A DNA stretch of 17,872 nucleotides from Roseibacillus sp. (GCA_002723015.1 PBNG01000087.1:15588-33459); one strand, 5' to 3'. Counted from the first letter of the stretch, positions 1 to 8,535 are shown. Translations and numbers: made by a program. Notes: a model not told the origin generated them from the letters alone.

Positions 1-2057
1 ACAAGAACAGTAAGGAGATCTGGATCGCCAACGCCGCTGATCCAGATGACTCCAGGGTTCTCGTTACCGCAGGGGAACTGGTAACGGCTGATTCGGAAAC
101 CCCACTTGAGGTTGATGGCTACGCTTTTTCTCCAGACCGTACGCTCCTTCTCATCTACACTAACTCCCAACGCGTCTGGCGCCGTAACTCTCGGGGTGAC
201 TACTGGGTCTACAGTCTGCAGAACAAAACCCTGAAGAAACTCGGAGGAGCAAATGCAGCTCCTTCGTCACTCATGTTCGCGAAATTCAGCCCCGACGGAA
301 AATACGTGGCTTATGTTCGAGACTCCCACATCCACGTCGAAAACCTTGGAGACCAGGCTATTCGAACTCTGACGACCAGCGATAACAGCATGATCTTCAA
401 TGGACGTTTTGACTGGGTCTACGAGGAAGAGCTGGGTATCCGGGATGGATTCCGCTGGAGCCCTGACGGCAGTGCCATCGCCTACTGGCAATTCGATGAA
501 ACCGGGGTTCGAAGGCAGACCCTGGTGGACAACGTTTCGGCTCTCTACCCAAAGGTCACACGGTTCGGATATCCGAAGGTCGGACAACAGAATGCCTCAT
601 GCCGTATTGGAGTGGTTGAGGTCGAAACCGCAGAGACCACTTGGATTAAGGTTCCTGGCGACCCCCGGGAGAACTACCTCGCCAGGATGGAATGGGCCGG
701 TCCCAAAAATTCCGATCAGCTCGTCATTCAGCAACTAAACCGCGCACAAAACAAGAAACTGGTCATGATCGCTGAACGGCGGGGTGGCGCAGTGACGACC
801 GTTCTTACTGAGAAGGATTCGACGTGGGTTGTCGTAAATAACGATCTCAACTGGACTCCGGACGGAAAAAGCTTCACGTGGACAAGCGAGCGCGATGGCT
901 GGGAGCAACTCTACAGGATCTCCCGGGACGGGACGAAAACGACTAAGCTCACCACCGACAACTTTGACATAGACCTCCTTCACGTGGACACCTCGGGGCT
1001 CTGGGCCTACTTTCTTGCCAGCCCTCAGAACCCTGCCCATCGCTATCTCTACCGGGTCGGACTTGATGGAGAAGGGTTGAGACGCCTGACTCCCGAAAGC
1101 GAAAGAAGGGGCACTCACTCTTACCGCATTTCACCATCCGGAGACTTTGCAGTATGGACTCGATCCGATGCAGATACTCCATCAATTACCCGCCTCGTCA
1201 GCCTCCCGGATCATGCCGTGATCAAGACTCTCGAGGGCAATTTGGAGCTGCATGCAAAGATCCGTGCTCTCAACCTTGCTCCCGTAGAATTCTTCGATGT
1301 TCAAATTGAGGAGGGCGTTCGTTTGCCGGCTCGCTGTATACATCCCCGCAATCTGGATCGTACGCGCAGGTATCCCCTGCTGGTCTACGTTTACGGCGAG
1401 CCTGCCGGACAAGTGGTTCGGGACAGCTGGGGCGGACTCTGGCATCACATGCTCGCACAGCAGGGCTATGTCGTGATGAGCTTTGACAACCGCGGAAGCA
1501 GGTCTCCACTGGGCCGGGCGTGGCGCCGGGAAGCCTTCCAGAAAATTGGAATACTACCTCCGAAGGACCAAGCCTCTGCCGTCAGGACAGTCCTGAAGGA
1601 AAGACCGTGGTTGGACGCAGCGAGAGTCGGCTCGTGGGGTTGGAGCGGCGGAGGATCGATGAGTCTTAATGCCATCTTCAAATTCCCTGATCTTTATCAC
1701 ACCGCAATTGCGGTTGCGTCTGTCCCCGACCAGAGACATTACGACACAATCTACCAGGAACGATATATGGGGCTTCCGAGCGAAAACCGTAAAGCCTTCC
1801 GGGAGGGTTCCCCAATCAACTTCGTAGAAAACCTGAAGGGCAACCTCCTGATAATCCATGGTGCCGCAGACGATAACTGCCACTACCAGACCTACCTGCG
1901 GCTCGTTGACAGGCTCATCGAACACAACAAGGTCTTCTCAATGATGACCTACCCAAGAGGAACCCACTCGATACGGGAGGGAAAAAATGCGCGCCGTCAC
2001 CTGTATGAGACAATGACCCGCTTCCTGCATGAAAAAATGCCGCCCGGGCCCCGTTAG
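1..2057 (+). CDS. Dipeptidyl peptidase IV-type serine peptidase (S9B), 5' truncated
   Basis: Exopeptidase of the prolyl oligopeptidase clan, expected in the cell envelope, releasing N-terminal dipeptides. The frame is open from base 3 with no stop, so the gene begins outside the window; the ATG at 273 is internal. About 684 residues are visible. The upstream part carries the family's YTNSQRVWRRNSRGDYW stretch, then beta-propeller repeats with SPDG/TPDG blades. The DWVYEEE motif (glutamates at 423-431) matches the Glu pair that binds the substrate N-terminus in DPP IV. The C-terminal alpha/beta-hydrolase domain holds the presumed triad: Ser in GWSGGG (codon 1644-1646), Asp in HGAADDN (1869-1871) and His in YPRGTHS (1965-1967). 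GWSGGG replaces the GWSYGG of classical DPP IV; my recollection is that this variant is common in planctomycete and verrucomicrobial homologues. A TetR gene follows 93 bases later on the same strand. Family assignment is firm; the substrate is inferred. Confidence 0.93.
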   Translation, partial: KNSKEIWIANAADPDDSRVLVTAGELVTADSETPLEVDGYAFSPDRTLLLIYTNSQRVWRRNSRGDYWVYSLQNKTLKKLGGANAAPSSLMFAKFSPDGKYVAYVRDSHIHVENLGDQAIRTLTTSDNSMIFNGRFDWVYEEELGIRDGFRWSPDGSAIAYWQFDETGVRRQTLVDNVSALYPKVTRFGYPKVGQQNASCRIGVVEVETAETTWIKVPGDPRENYLARMEWAGPKNSDQLVIQQLNRAQNKKLVMIAERRGGAVTTVLTEKDSTWVVVNNDLNWTPDGKSFTWTSERDGWEQLYRISRDGTKTTKLTTDNFDIDLLHVDTSGLWAYFLASPQNPAHRYLYRVGLDGEGLRRLTPESERRGTHSYRISPSGDFAVWTRSDADTPSITRLVSLPDHAVIKTLEGNLELHAKIRALNLAPVEFFDVQIEEGVRLPARCIHPRNLDRTRRYPLLVYVYGEPAGQVVRDSWGGLWHHMLAQQGYVVMSFDNRGSRSPLGRAWRREAFQKIGILPPKDQASAVRTVLKERPWLDAARVGSWGWSGGGSMSLNAIFKFPDLYHTAIAVASVPDQRHYDTIYQERYMGLPSENRKAFREGSPINFVENLKGNLLIIHGAADDNCHYQTYLRLVDRLIEHNKVFSMMTYPRGTHSIREGKNARRHLYETMTRFLHEKMPPGPR

Positions 2058-2150
2058 GGGGCTTGATGAATCTCCCTGAGCCATGCCCCCGCCGGCCGAT
2101 CAAGCCTAGGCCCGGCTTGCAACATTCCTTGGGGTATGTAACGTCACGAT

Positions 2151-2780
2151 ATGCCCCGTGTGCGTGATCCAAAGCGGACCCGACGCAAGATCCTTGAAGC
2201 AAGCTATCGCGAATTCTATCGCCATGGGTTTCAGGGAGGGAGCATCAATCGGATCGTAGACGCAGCGGGAATCACAAAAGGCGCGCTCTTCCACCACTTC
2301 TCCGGGAAGAATGAGCTAGGCTACGCCGTCCTCGATGAACTGATGATTCCCGCTATCAAGAACTGGTGGGTGGAACCCTTGGAAAAAGGAGCGGATCCCC
2401 TCGGGACCCTCAGAGATATTTTGGAGCGGTTCATCAAGCGGGTCGAAGGCGAGGTCCCCGAAACAGGATTTCTCTTTAATGGGAGTCCAATTTGTAATTT
2501 TGCGGTGGAAATGTCACCCCTCGAGGAGGGCTTTCGAAAGCGCCTCTCTGAAATCTATAAGATCTGGAGCGGGTGCATCGGCGATGCCCTCAAACGAGGT
2601 CAGGAAAAATCAATCGTGCGCCCCGACATCGAACCAACTGCCGAGGCCTCGTTCCTTGTAGCCATCATGGAGGGAAGCGCCAGCGTAGGGAAGGTGGAAC
2701 AGGATATCGAGTTTTTGCGCTCCTGCATCGCTACCGCCCGGAATCACCTCGATTCTCTTAGCGCGTCCCGCACTCTGTGA
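2151..2780 (+). CDS. TetR/AcrR family transcriptional regulator
   Basis: A 209-residue one-component repressor-type regulator. The N-terminal helix-turn-helix is clear: RRKILEASYREFYRHGFQ at about residues 11-28, then SINRIVDAAGITKGALFHHF at about 31-50, the typical TetR recognition helix. The ligand-binding half contains SPICNFAVEMSPLEEGFRKR, resembling the 'CPLxNLAxEMSxxDEGFR' core of one TetR subgroup, so the fold is intact. The ligand is unknown. The ATG at 2151 starts directly before the conserved domain; the upstream GGGG run at 2131 is a poor Shine-Dalgarno match. The gene follows the peptidase on the same strand and converges with the EVE-domain gene. Targets may be neighbouring genes or itself, but no operator palindrome was identified. 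Confidence 0.9.
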   Translation: MPRVRDPKRTRRKILEASYREFYRHGFQGGSINRIVDAAGITKGALFHHFSGKNELGYAVLDELMIPAIKNWWVEPLEKGADPLGTLRDILERFIKRVEGEVPETGFLFNGSPICNFAVEMSPLEEGFRKRLSEIYKIWSGCIGDALKRGQEKSIVRPDIEPTAEASFLVAIMEGSASVGKVEQDIEFLRSCIATARNHLDSLSASRTL

Positions 2781-2811
2781 ACTAATCCAGCGTCTTGGTT
2801 ATTCGCTGTCT

Positions 2812-3279
2812 TCAGGATGGTTTCCATCCTCCAAGTTTGCAGATCCTGCGGAAGTGCTTTCCTTCGACAGGAGTAATCGAGAGCCGGTTGCCCTTCCTCA
2901 GGCACAGCATGCCAGCCAACCTTGGGTCTGCCTTCATCGCTGCAAGACTCACCTTCTCGGTAAGTTCGGTCACAAATTCAAAGTCTACAAGGATCCATCG
3001 TGGATCTTCCTTCTTCGATTTCTCATCGTAATACTTTGAACGCTTCTGGAACTGCGTTGGATCAGGATAGGGTTCACTGGCAACTCTCGCGACACCGACC
3101 ACACCAGGCTCAGCGCAGTTGGAATGATAATAGAGAGCAAGATCGCCAATCTGCATATCGTCCCGCATCATATTCCGCGCCTGATAGTTCCTTACCCCGT
3201 CCCACTCGGCGCGCTTCTCCTTTTTCAGCTGCCCTATTCCATACACATGGGGCTCGGATTTAATGAGCCAGTATTGCAT
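2812..3279 (-). CDS. EVE domain-containing protein
   Basis: A 155-residue protein consisting of a single EVE domain (PUA-like fold, thymocyte nuclear protein 1 family). It begins MQYWLIKSEPHVYGI, the family's N-terminal signature, followed by WDGVRNYQARNMMRDDMQIGDLALYYHSN (about residues 26-54), PYPDPTQF (about 71-78) and WILVDFEF (about 95-102). EVE domains bind modified bases or nucleic acid, and free-standing bacterial copies have no settled role. Length is normal for the family and the aromatic cage region looks complete. The ATG at 3279 has no clear Shine-Dalgarno sequence. The gene lies 45 bases after the FAD oxidoreductase stop on the same strand, so it is probably last in that unit. 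A 7-bp inverted repeat (AGGATGG/CCATCCT, 2815-2831) spans its final codons. Confidence 0.92.
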   Translation of the reverse strand: MQYWLIKSEPHVYGIGQLKKEKRAEWDGVRNYQARNMMRDDMQIGDLALYYHSNCAEPGVVGVARVASEPYPDPTQFQKRSKYYDEKSKKEDPRWILVDFEFVTELTEKVSLAAMKADPRLAGMLCLRKGNRLSITPVEGKHFRRICKLGGWKPS

Positions 3280-3324
3280 GGGGGATCTTTAGCCCGGTTA
3301 TCCTTGCCAGACAACAATTTCAGT

Positions 3325-4908
3325 TTACTTAACGAGCACTGATACAGCATCAGCACTCCTGCGACCATCCAGTGCTGCTGAAACTATGCCGCCCGCATAG
3401 CCCGCCCCCTCCCCACACGGGAAGAGCCCTTTCAAACCGGGATGCTGCAGGGTATTCCTATCTCGCGGAACGCGAACAGGTGAACTGCTGCGGGTCTCAA
3501 ATCCAACCAGCAAGGCCTCACCACTGTGGTAGCCCTTCATCAACCTGCCGAAGCGTAGCAGACCTTTCCGCAAGGAGCTCGCTATGAATCCCGGTAGAAT
3601 CTTGTCGAGACGGGCAGCACGTAATCCGGGGAAATAACTGGTCTCAGGCAGATCCTGAGAAGAACGCTGCGCAAGGAAATCCACCATCCTCTGCGCGGGA
3701 GCCACCTGCCCGCCTCCTCCTGCTCTCTTGGCGGAACGCTCCACCTCCAACTGGAGCGCTACACCAGCGAGGACTCCATGTTCTGCCTGCCACGGCTCCG
3801 TGTCATCCGGATCAACACCGACAACGATACCACTGTTCGCGTAGGGAGAATCTCTCCGCGAGAGAGACATCCCATTGACCACAACCTCATCATCATACGT
3901 TGCACAGGGCACAATAAATCCTCCGGGACACATGCAGAAAGAATGTACACTGCGTCCCTTCACAGTAGCCGCGAACCTGTAACGAGCGGCAGGCAGGGAT
4001 GGGGGGCGTTCGGCATCTCCCGGGAGATGATACTGGATTCCATCGATCAGGGGTTGGGGGTGCTCAATACGCACTCCCATGGCAAAGGGCTTCTGCTCGA
4101 GGGCAACGCGGTGCCGAAGCAGAAGGGAATAGACATCTCTCGCTGAATGCCCGGTCGCAAGAATGACCCCTGCCCCACGAAAATCCCGACCCTCAGCGGT
4201 CGTCACGCCAACCAGCTGCATGGACGATTCTTCAATAAGAAGGTCTGTGACCCTGCTACCGAAATGTACTTCTCCACCGGCTGCAAGAATCGTTGCCCTC
4301 AACGACTTGACCACATTCGGGAGGAGATTTGACCCAATATGAGGATGAGCCTCAGTGAGAATGTCCGGAGGGGCCCCATGCGCCACCAGAATTTCATAGA
4401 TCTCGCGCACGGGACCTCTCTTGGTGGCTCGGGTGTATAGTTTGCCATCCGAAAAGGTTCCAGCCCCCCCCTCTCCAAAACAATAGTTCGAATCCTCGAT
4501 GACCCGACCCTGCCGCAGGATTGGGGCGAGATCAAAACGACGGGCGGACGCATCCTTGCCCCGTTCGAGGATGACCGGACATAACCCAAGTTGAAGACAA
4601 CGAAGAGCCGCAAACATCCCGGCGGGACCACAACCAACAATCAGAATCCTTGGAGAATCTCGAGAAATCCTCGGAAAGGAAGGTGCTCCCAACTGTGCTG
4701 CAGGCACCACCTCATCTACCCCGGCAAGGATCCGCAATTTGAACCGGACGGGAAATTTCCGGGCATCAATGGACTTCTTGAGCAACTCCATGCTCTCGAT
4801 CCGTTCAGGCTGAACACCTATCTTACGGGCCGCTGCACGTCGCCATGCGTCCTGGTCCTCGAGCTTCTCTATCGCGAGGGTAATATCAACCTCATGAGCG
4901 CTCTCCAT
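3325..4908 (-). CDS. FAD-dependent oxidoreductase, COG2509 type
   Basis: A 527-residue flavoprotein of the 'uncharacterized NAD/FAD-utilizing dehydrogenase' group. The N-terminal 65 residues form the family's small leading domain (RKIGVQPERIESMELLKKSIDAR). The dinucleotide-binding motif ILIVGCGPAGMFAA follows (GCGPAG at residues 92-97) with ILERGKD at the end of the second strand. The GEGGAGTFSDGKLYTR stretch is highly characteristic of COG2509. Further landmarks are VILATGHSARD and, near the C-terminus, the FAD-closing GEGAGYAGGIVSAALDG. The substrate is not established; I assign only the family. The ATG at 4908 follows the thioesterase stop by three bases, so the two are almost certainly co-transcribed. 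Length and motifs look intact. Confidence 0.93.
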   Translation of the reverse strand: MESAHEVDITLAIEKLEDQDAWRRAAARKIGVQPERIESMELLKKSIDARKFPVRFKLRILAGVDEVVPAAQLGAPSFPRISRDSPRILIVGCGPAGMFAALRCLQLGLCPVILERGKDASARRFDLAPILRQGRVIEDSNYCFGEGGAGTFSDGKLYTRATKRGPVREIYEILVAHGAPPDILTEAHPHIGSNLLPNVVKSLRATILAAGGEVHFGSRVTDLLIEESSMQLVGVTTAEGRDFRGAGVILATGHSARDVYSLLLRHRVALEQKPFAMGVRIEHPQPLIDGIQYHLPGDAERPPSLPAARYRFAATVKGRSVHSFCMCPGGFIVPCATYDDEVVVNGMSLSRRDSPYANSGIVVGVDPDDTEPWQAEHGVLAGVALQLEVERSAKRAGGGGQVAPAQRMVDFLAQRSSQDLPETSYFPGLRAARLDKILPGFIASSLRKGLLRFGRLMKGYHSGEALLVGFETRSSSPVRVPRDRNTLQHPGLKGLFPCGEGAGYAGGIVSAALDGRRSADAVSVLVK

Positions 4909-4911
4909 TTC

Positions 4912-5262
4912 TCATGCCACGATAGACCGCTTGGATCCATGTTCGTCCACATTCACGAACGTGACCCGGGTCGTGAATATCGGGTCACCTTCACCCAGCT
5001 TCCCCACATACACCGTCACCTCATAAGTTGCCGAGGTGTTTCCTACCTCATGTTTTGAAGAACGAATTGAAATGATCGTTCCTTCCCTCACGCTGTGCCG
5101 AAAAACCACCTCGTCCATCCCGATCGTCACAAAGCGGCACGATGGAAAGTCCAGACTGGCGGCAATCCAGCTTGCCTCGTCCACCCATCGAAGGAGCCTT
5201 CCCCCAAAGAGGAACCCATAATGATTGAGGTCTTCGGGCAGGACGAGTCGATGCGTTTCCAT
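4912..5262 (-). CDS. Acyl-CoA thioesterase, hotdog fold
   Basis: A 116-residue single-hotdog protein related to the YciA/BACH acyl-CoA hydrolases, which cleave acyl-CoA to free fatty acid and CoA in the cytoplasm. Visible signature: LPEDLNHYGFLFGGRLLRWVDEASWIAA (about residues 8-35), the hotdog helix with the conserved N, GG and D of this group, followed by FVTIGMDEVVFRHSVREGTIISIRS, equivalent to the 'V..D.V.F..PV..GD' strand segment. Short for the family but complete. The ATG at 5262 is forced: an in-frame TGA lies just upstream. A GGAGGGGG run is about 20 bases before the ATG, too far for ordinary ribosome binding. It is 57 bases downstream of jag and three bases before the FAD oxidoreductase. 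Substrate chain length cannot be read from sequence. Confidence 0.88.
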   Translation of the reverse strand: METHRLVLPEDLNHYGFLFGGRLLRWVDEASWIAASLDFPSCRFVTIGMDEVVFRHSVREGTIISIRSSKHEVGNTSATYEVTVYVGKLGEGDPIFTTRVTFVNVDEHGSKRSIVA

Positions 5263-5292
5263 GTTTCGTCAGGTTAAGAATCCCCCTCCACA

Positions 5293-5330
5293 CGGTCTCC
5301 ACTTCAGGAAGTCGTTCTCTCAGGAGACCG
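5293..5330 (-). repeat. Structured inverted repeat across the jag stop codon
   Basis: A perfect 8-bp inverted repeat (CGGTCTCC at 5293-5300, GGAGACCG at 5323-5330) encloses a nested 5-bp hairpin (ACTTC/GAAGT, about 5301-5312). The distal arm encodes the last codons of jag. In the minus-strand transcript this would fold as one long, bulged stem-loop just after the jag stop, followed by a G-rich and not a U-rich tail. It is therefore not a standard intrinsic terminator; it could be an RNA processing or stability element between jag and the thioesterase. Function is inferred. Confidence 0.5.
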
Positions 5331-5772
5331 GTCGGATTACAATGCGCTTGAGGCGCTCGTCGCTTCTGGGCGAAAAAGTTTCGATCTCCCCATCGTCAAC
5401 AAGAGCATTGTGAACGATCCGCCGGTGATACGCATTCAAAGGCCGCATCTTCATCGATTTTCCACTCTCCTTTGCTTTCTCCGCCAGATCTTTCGCGGTC
5501 GCAATCAGCTTCTCCTCCTGTCTCACCCGGAAATGGTCACAGTCGATGCGGACGCGAGGAGGTTCCTGAACTTTTTTCTGAAGGATCCGGTTCACGAGGT
5601 ATTGGAGATCATCAAGCCGGTCACCATGCTTCCCGATCAACAGGCCACTTTCTTCTGTCAAGATCTGAAGACAGGCCCCCTCTTCGCTCTCTTCCTGTTC
5701 GATATTTACCTCGAACCCGAGCTGGGTCACCATGGATTCAAGGACTTGCCGAGCTTCAGAAAGCGCTTCCAT
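5320..5772 (-). CDS. jag: KH-R3H RNA-binding protein Jag (KhpB/SpoIIIJ-associated)
   Basis: A 150-residue cytoplasmic RNA-binding protein. The KH-type domain (about residues 35-80) carries the loop GLLIGKHGDRLDDLQYLVNRIL, and the R3H domain (about 100-150) carries MRPLNAYHRRIVHNAL followed by FSPRSDERLKRIVIRP. Both match Jag/KhpB, which binds RNA in partnership with KhpA in some bacteria. The separate Jag_N domain of Bacillus-type proteins is absent; the protein starts about 25 residues before the KH core. Short Jag proteins of this sort occur in other phyla. It sits 90 bases after yidC, the standard position for jag, and the long shared cluster supports the name. The ATG at 5772 is the natural start. 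Confidence 0.94.
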   Translation of the reverse strand: MEALSEARQVLESMVTQLGFEVNIEQEESEEGACLQILTEESGLLIGKHGDRLDDLQYLVNRILQKKVQEPPRVRIDCDHFRVRQEEKLIATAKDLAEKAKESGKSMKMRPLNAYHRRIVHNALVDDGEIETFSPRSDERLKRIVIRPVS

Positions 5773-5862
5773 GGTTTTACCTTAGGACCCGCAGCCATTC
5801 GGTCAAGCCAGGTGTGACAATGAGAAGCGTACCCCGCAAATTCCCCCGAAACTGGAACCAAT

Positions 5863-7806
5863 CTACCCCCCGGTGCGCGGGCCTCTTTTCTTCGGCTTTT
5901 TGGGTCCTTGTCCTCCCATCTGCCGGGCCCTCATTTCCTTCTGGGACTTCTTGGCCGCTTCCGCCCGCTCCTGCATTCGCTGCATAAATCCCTTTTTTCC
6001 CGAAGCCTTCTTCTTTTTCAGTTCCGGCTCCGGCAACCGTCGCGTGATCAGCATCTGAACGATGGCGAAAATGTTCGAGGTAGTCCAGTAGAGTGCAAGG
6101 GCAGAGGCAAAGTTGTAGCAGAAGAAGAAGAAGACGACCGGCATCATCATGAAGAGACGACGCTGCATCTTGTCACCCGTCTTGGGTGTGAGCGCCATCT
6201 GGAGAACCATGGTAACCGCCATCACGATCGGGAGAAGGTTCACACCGATGCCCCCGAGAAGAGGAATAGCTGACGGAAAGTTCGCCACAGTGTCCGGCAG
6301 CGCAAGGTCTTCAACCCACAGGAAGGGCTGCTGCCGGAGCTCAACCGCGTACTGAAGCATAATGTAGAAACCGAAAAAGATGGGGATCTGAACCAGCAGG
6401 GGAAGACAGCCCCCCAGAGGATTGATTCCGTAATCCCGGTACAATTTCATCATCTCCTGATTCATCCGGTTGGGATCTTCCGGATACTTCTCACGAAGTG
6501 CCTTGATCTCCGGTTGCAACTTCGACATCCGCTTCATGGCGCGAGTCGACTTGTTTTGCAGGGGCCACATCGCCCCCCGGATAATAATTGTCAGCGCCAC
6601 AATCGCGAACCCCCATCCCCAGCTGTCGGAAACCTTGGAGAAAAGTCCGGAATAAAGCACGTTGAGCAGCCAGTTGAGGACAAAGCTGATCCCGCCAAAG
6701 ATGCCATAATTCATGACCTTCTTGTAGTCCCTGTCGTGGATTTCCCCACTCTCACGGAGCATGAGATTGTTTTTGGGACCAACATATAAATTGAATGTAA
6801 GAGCTTCCTTGTCGTCTGCCCCAGGAATCAGGGTTTTGTCGGGCAAGCTCATGCCAAGACGGATCGATTCACCCGTCCCACCCCCTGCGACCATGGGCAA
6901 TTGAACCGCTCTGCGATCTCCCCAGATCCATGCGTCGTAGGGTGTCTCAGGAGTGATGATCGTCGCGAAGAACTGGTTACTTACTCCAGCGAATCCAAGC
7001 GCGCCGGCATCCTCTTGGAAATGCGGCTTCTTTCCCTTCTTGAACCTGGTGACACGGCGTTTCTTGTAGTCACCATCCTTCTCGTAGAAGAGGGTGATGT
7101 GACGATCCCACTCACCTTTCCAGAGGGGCTCGGCTGAGCCAGCGAAGAGCCCATAGTTTTTCAAGTTCAGGGAACTCGCCCCGTTATTTTCGAATACCAG
7201 CTTGAGCTGCAGCCGGAATGAAGCGCTCCGCTCAACAGAACCGGGCTCTCCGCCTGTGGCCTTCTCAACAATCCATGTCTTGGAAATCTGTAAGCCATCC
7301 CGGGTTTTACCCACAAAGGTAATACTGTTAGGGGTGTCGAGCTCGGCCACATGCGCGTATATCAGATCGAGATACTGGTCGACTCCGCTCACCAGTCGAC
7401 CAATTGGCTGAGGGTCGTTTTGGTTCAGGCTGACGAGGTTGACCTTGTCCTGCACGGCAAATTGCCCGTCCATGTCGATCCGTTTGATTCCGCCCCCGAA
7501 ATTCGTGAAGCAGAACACAGCCTCGCCGACAGAAATCTTGGAGATCTTCTCCTCTACCAATGGAACTGGCTCCGCAACCTTCCCCGACTCTGCCAGATTC
7601 TCTGAATCATCACCGTCGACCGGCGCCTGCACCGAAGGAACCTTTTGGCCAGCCTCGCTTTCGCCGGTCTGCGGCTCCGCTTCTCTCTGGGCAAGAGCTT
7701 CCCGTTCCCTCTCCTGCAGAGCCTCCTGGTTCTTGCTGCTATAATAGAGATTGACTGCCAGCGCCAGACAGCACAGCACGATAACGATCCAAGCCTTGCG
7801 ATCCAA
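5863..7806 (-). CDS. yidC: Membrane protein insertase YidC (TTG start)
   Basis: A 647-residue inner-membrane insertase that places proteins into the membrane, alone or with SecYEG. It has the Gram-negative layout: N-terminal membrane anchor (about residues 5-22), a charged linker, a large periplasmic P1 domain (about 90-340), then the conserved five-helix core with FVLNWLLNVLYSG, RMSKLQPEIKALREKYPEDPNRMNQEMMKLYRDYGINPLGGCLP (about 430-475) and IPIFFGFYIMLQYAVELR. The C-terminal tail after about residue 595 is strongly basic (KKKKASGKKG, KKPKKRGPRTGG), as in ribosome-binding YidC tails. The start is TTG at 7804-7806, supported by AAAGGAG seven bases upstream, one of the few good Shine-Dalgarno sites here. 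It follows yidD by 15 bases. Confidence 0.97.
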   Translation of the reverse strand: MDRKAWIVIVLCCLALAVNLYYSSKNQEALQEREREALAQREAEPQTGESEAGQKVPSVQAPVDGDDSENLAESGKVAEPVPLVEEKISKISVGEAVFCFTNFGGGIKRIDMDGQFAVQDKVNLVSLNQNDPQPIGRLVSGVDQYLDLIYAHVAELDTPNSITFVGKTRDGLQISKTWIVEKATGGEPGSVERSASFRLQLKLVFENNGASSLNLKNYGLFAGSAEPLWKGEWDRHITLFYEKDGDYKKRRVTRFKKGKKPHFQEDAGALGFAGVSNQFFATIITPETPYDAWIWGDRRAVQLPMVAGGGTGESIRLGMSLPDKTLIPGADDKEALTFNLYVGPKNNLMLRESGEIHDRDYKKVMNYGIFGGISFVLNWLLNVLYSGLFSKVSDSWGWGFAIVALTIIIRGAMWPLQNKSTRAMKRMSKLQPEIKALREKYPEDPNRMNQEMMKLYRDYGINPLGGCLPLLVQIPIFFGFYIMLQYAVELRQQPFLWVEDLALPDTVANFPSAIPLLGGIGVNLLPIVMAVTMVLQMALTPKTGDKMQRRLFMMMPVVFFFFCYNFASALALYWTTSNIFAIVQMLITRRLPEPELKKKKASGKKGFMQRMQERAEAAKKSQKEMRARQMGGQGPKKPKKRGPRTGG

Positions 7807-7813
7807 AATGAAA

Positions 7814-7820
7814 CTCCTTT
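7814..7820 (-). promoter_or_regulatory. Shine-Dalgarno site deciding the yidC TTG start
   Basis: On the minus strand AAAGGAG precedes the TTG codon at 7804-7806 with a seven-base spacer. No ATG is available at a suitable distance, so this site is the main reason for choosing the rare TTG start of yidC. Confidence 0.75.
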
Positions 7821-7821
7821 G

Positions 7822-8136
7822 CTACTTCTGGTGAGATTCTGGGCCGGGAACAGATTTCAAGTTGTCGATCGGATCCCGATCCCCGCCTTGCTCTTTCACG
7901 GTATCCACAATCGGTGGAACTGGGTCATAACCGCAGCCCCCCCACGGATGACAGCGCAAAATCCGTCGAATCCCCAACCAACTACCCTTGAGCCAGCCAT
8001 GCACCTCCGTTGCCTCTAGAAAATAATTCGAGCAACTCGGTCGATACCGGCAATTTCCACCACCCGAAATCGCACGTAAAAACGGACGGAAAACCTTCTG
8101 ATAGCACTTGATCAGAGTCTGGATAAGCCACTTCAT
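7822..8136 (-). CDS. yidD: Membrane protein insertion efficiency factor YidD
   Basis: A 104-residue small membrane-associated protein that assists YidC-dependent insertion. The amphipathic N-terminus ([20 protein letters not shown]) and the family core [16 protein letters not shown] (about residues 27-42), with the two cysteines of the CxxxPSCS motif, are unmistakable. [20 protein letters not shown] (about 55-74) completes the domain. The last 30 residues form a variable hydrophilic tail. It starts 12 bases after the rnpA stop and ends 15 bases before yidC, so it is translated within the rpmH-rnpA-yidD-yidC-jag unit. Confidence 0.96.
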   Translation of the reverse strand: MKWLIQTLIKCYQKVFRPFLRAISGGGNCRYRPSCSNYFLEATEVHGWLKGSWLGIRRILRCHPWGGCGYDPVPPIVDTVKEQGGDRDPIDNLKSVPGPESHQK

Positions 8137-8148
8137 GACGCCATGACC

Positions 8149-8535
8149 CTACAATGGGTGAGCAATTTCTTTCTCCTCCATGTTTTCTTTCCCAAAAATA
8201 CCTAGACCTTGACCCAAACGAAGCCAGTCGGCCTCCAACTCACCAAAGCTTGCCTTGGAGGCTTTCTGGCGAGCAACGACCACCAGATAGCGCCCGGGAT
8301 CAATTTTTTCACCGTGTTTGACGAGAATCGCCCGGAGACGGCGCCTGATAAGGTTCCTCATAACCGCCCTGCGCGACGACTTCCGAGAGGTAATAAAGCC
8401 AAATTTCAAGTGATCTAATGAGGAATCGCTCAGAGTCGCCATCACCAGATTTCGTGAGGCCATCGATCGCCCACGCGTCCTCACCGCAGCGAACTCCTCT
8501 CTGCGCGTCATACTGAGTCGGCGCGGAACCCGCAT
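8149..8535 (-). CDS. rnpA: Ribonuclease P protein component
   Basis: Protein subunit of RNase P, which binds the catalytic RNA and helps remove 5' leaders from pre-tRNAs. The chosen start (ATG at 8533-8535) gives 128 residues beginning MRVPRRLSMTRREEFAAVRTRGR, matching the usual N-terminus. The RNR signature region is present as GFITSRKSSRRAVMRNLIRRRLRAIL (about residues 47-72). The reading frame stays open 58 codons further upstream, to a GTG at 8709 inside rpmH; that extension is not conserved-looking and is treated as a shadow of the arginine-rich L34 gene, but see findings. The Shine-Dalgarno sequence is weak. It is 46 bases after rpmH and 12 before yidD. Confidence 0.94.
   Translation of the reverse strand: MRVPRRLSMTRREEFAAVRTRGRSMASRNLVMATLSDSSLDHLKFGFITSRKSSRRAVMRNLIRRRLRAILVKHGEKIDPGRYLVVVARQKASKASFGELEADWLRLGQGLGIFGKENMEEKEIAHPL

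Noticed and set aside
2101..2119. CAAGCC/GGCTTG hairpin after the peptidase gene
   Set aside because: Only 6 bp and followed by no T-run; competing pairings with the preceding gcttgat stretch make its fold uncertain.
5048..5302. 84-codon minus-strand frame overlapping the thioesterase start
   Set aside because: The hotdog signature lies in the other frame; this one is a shadow.
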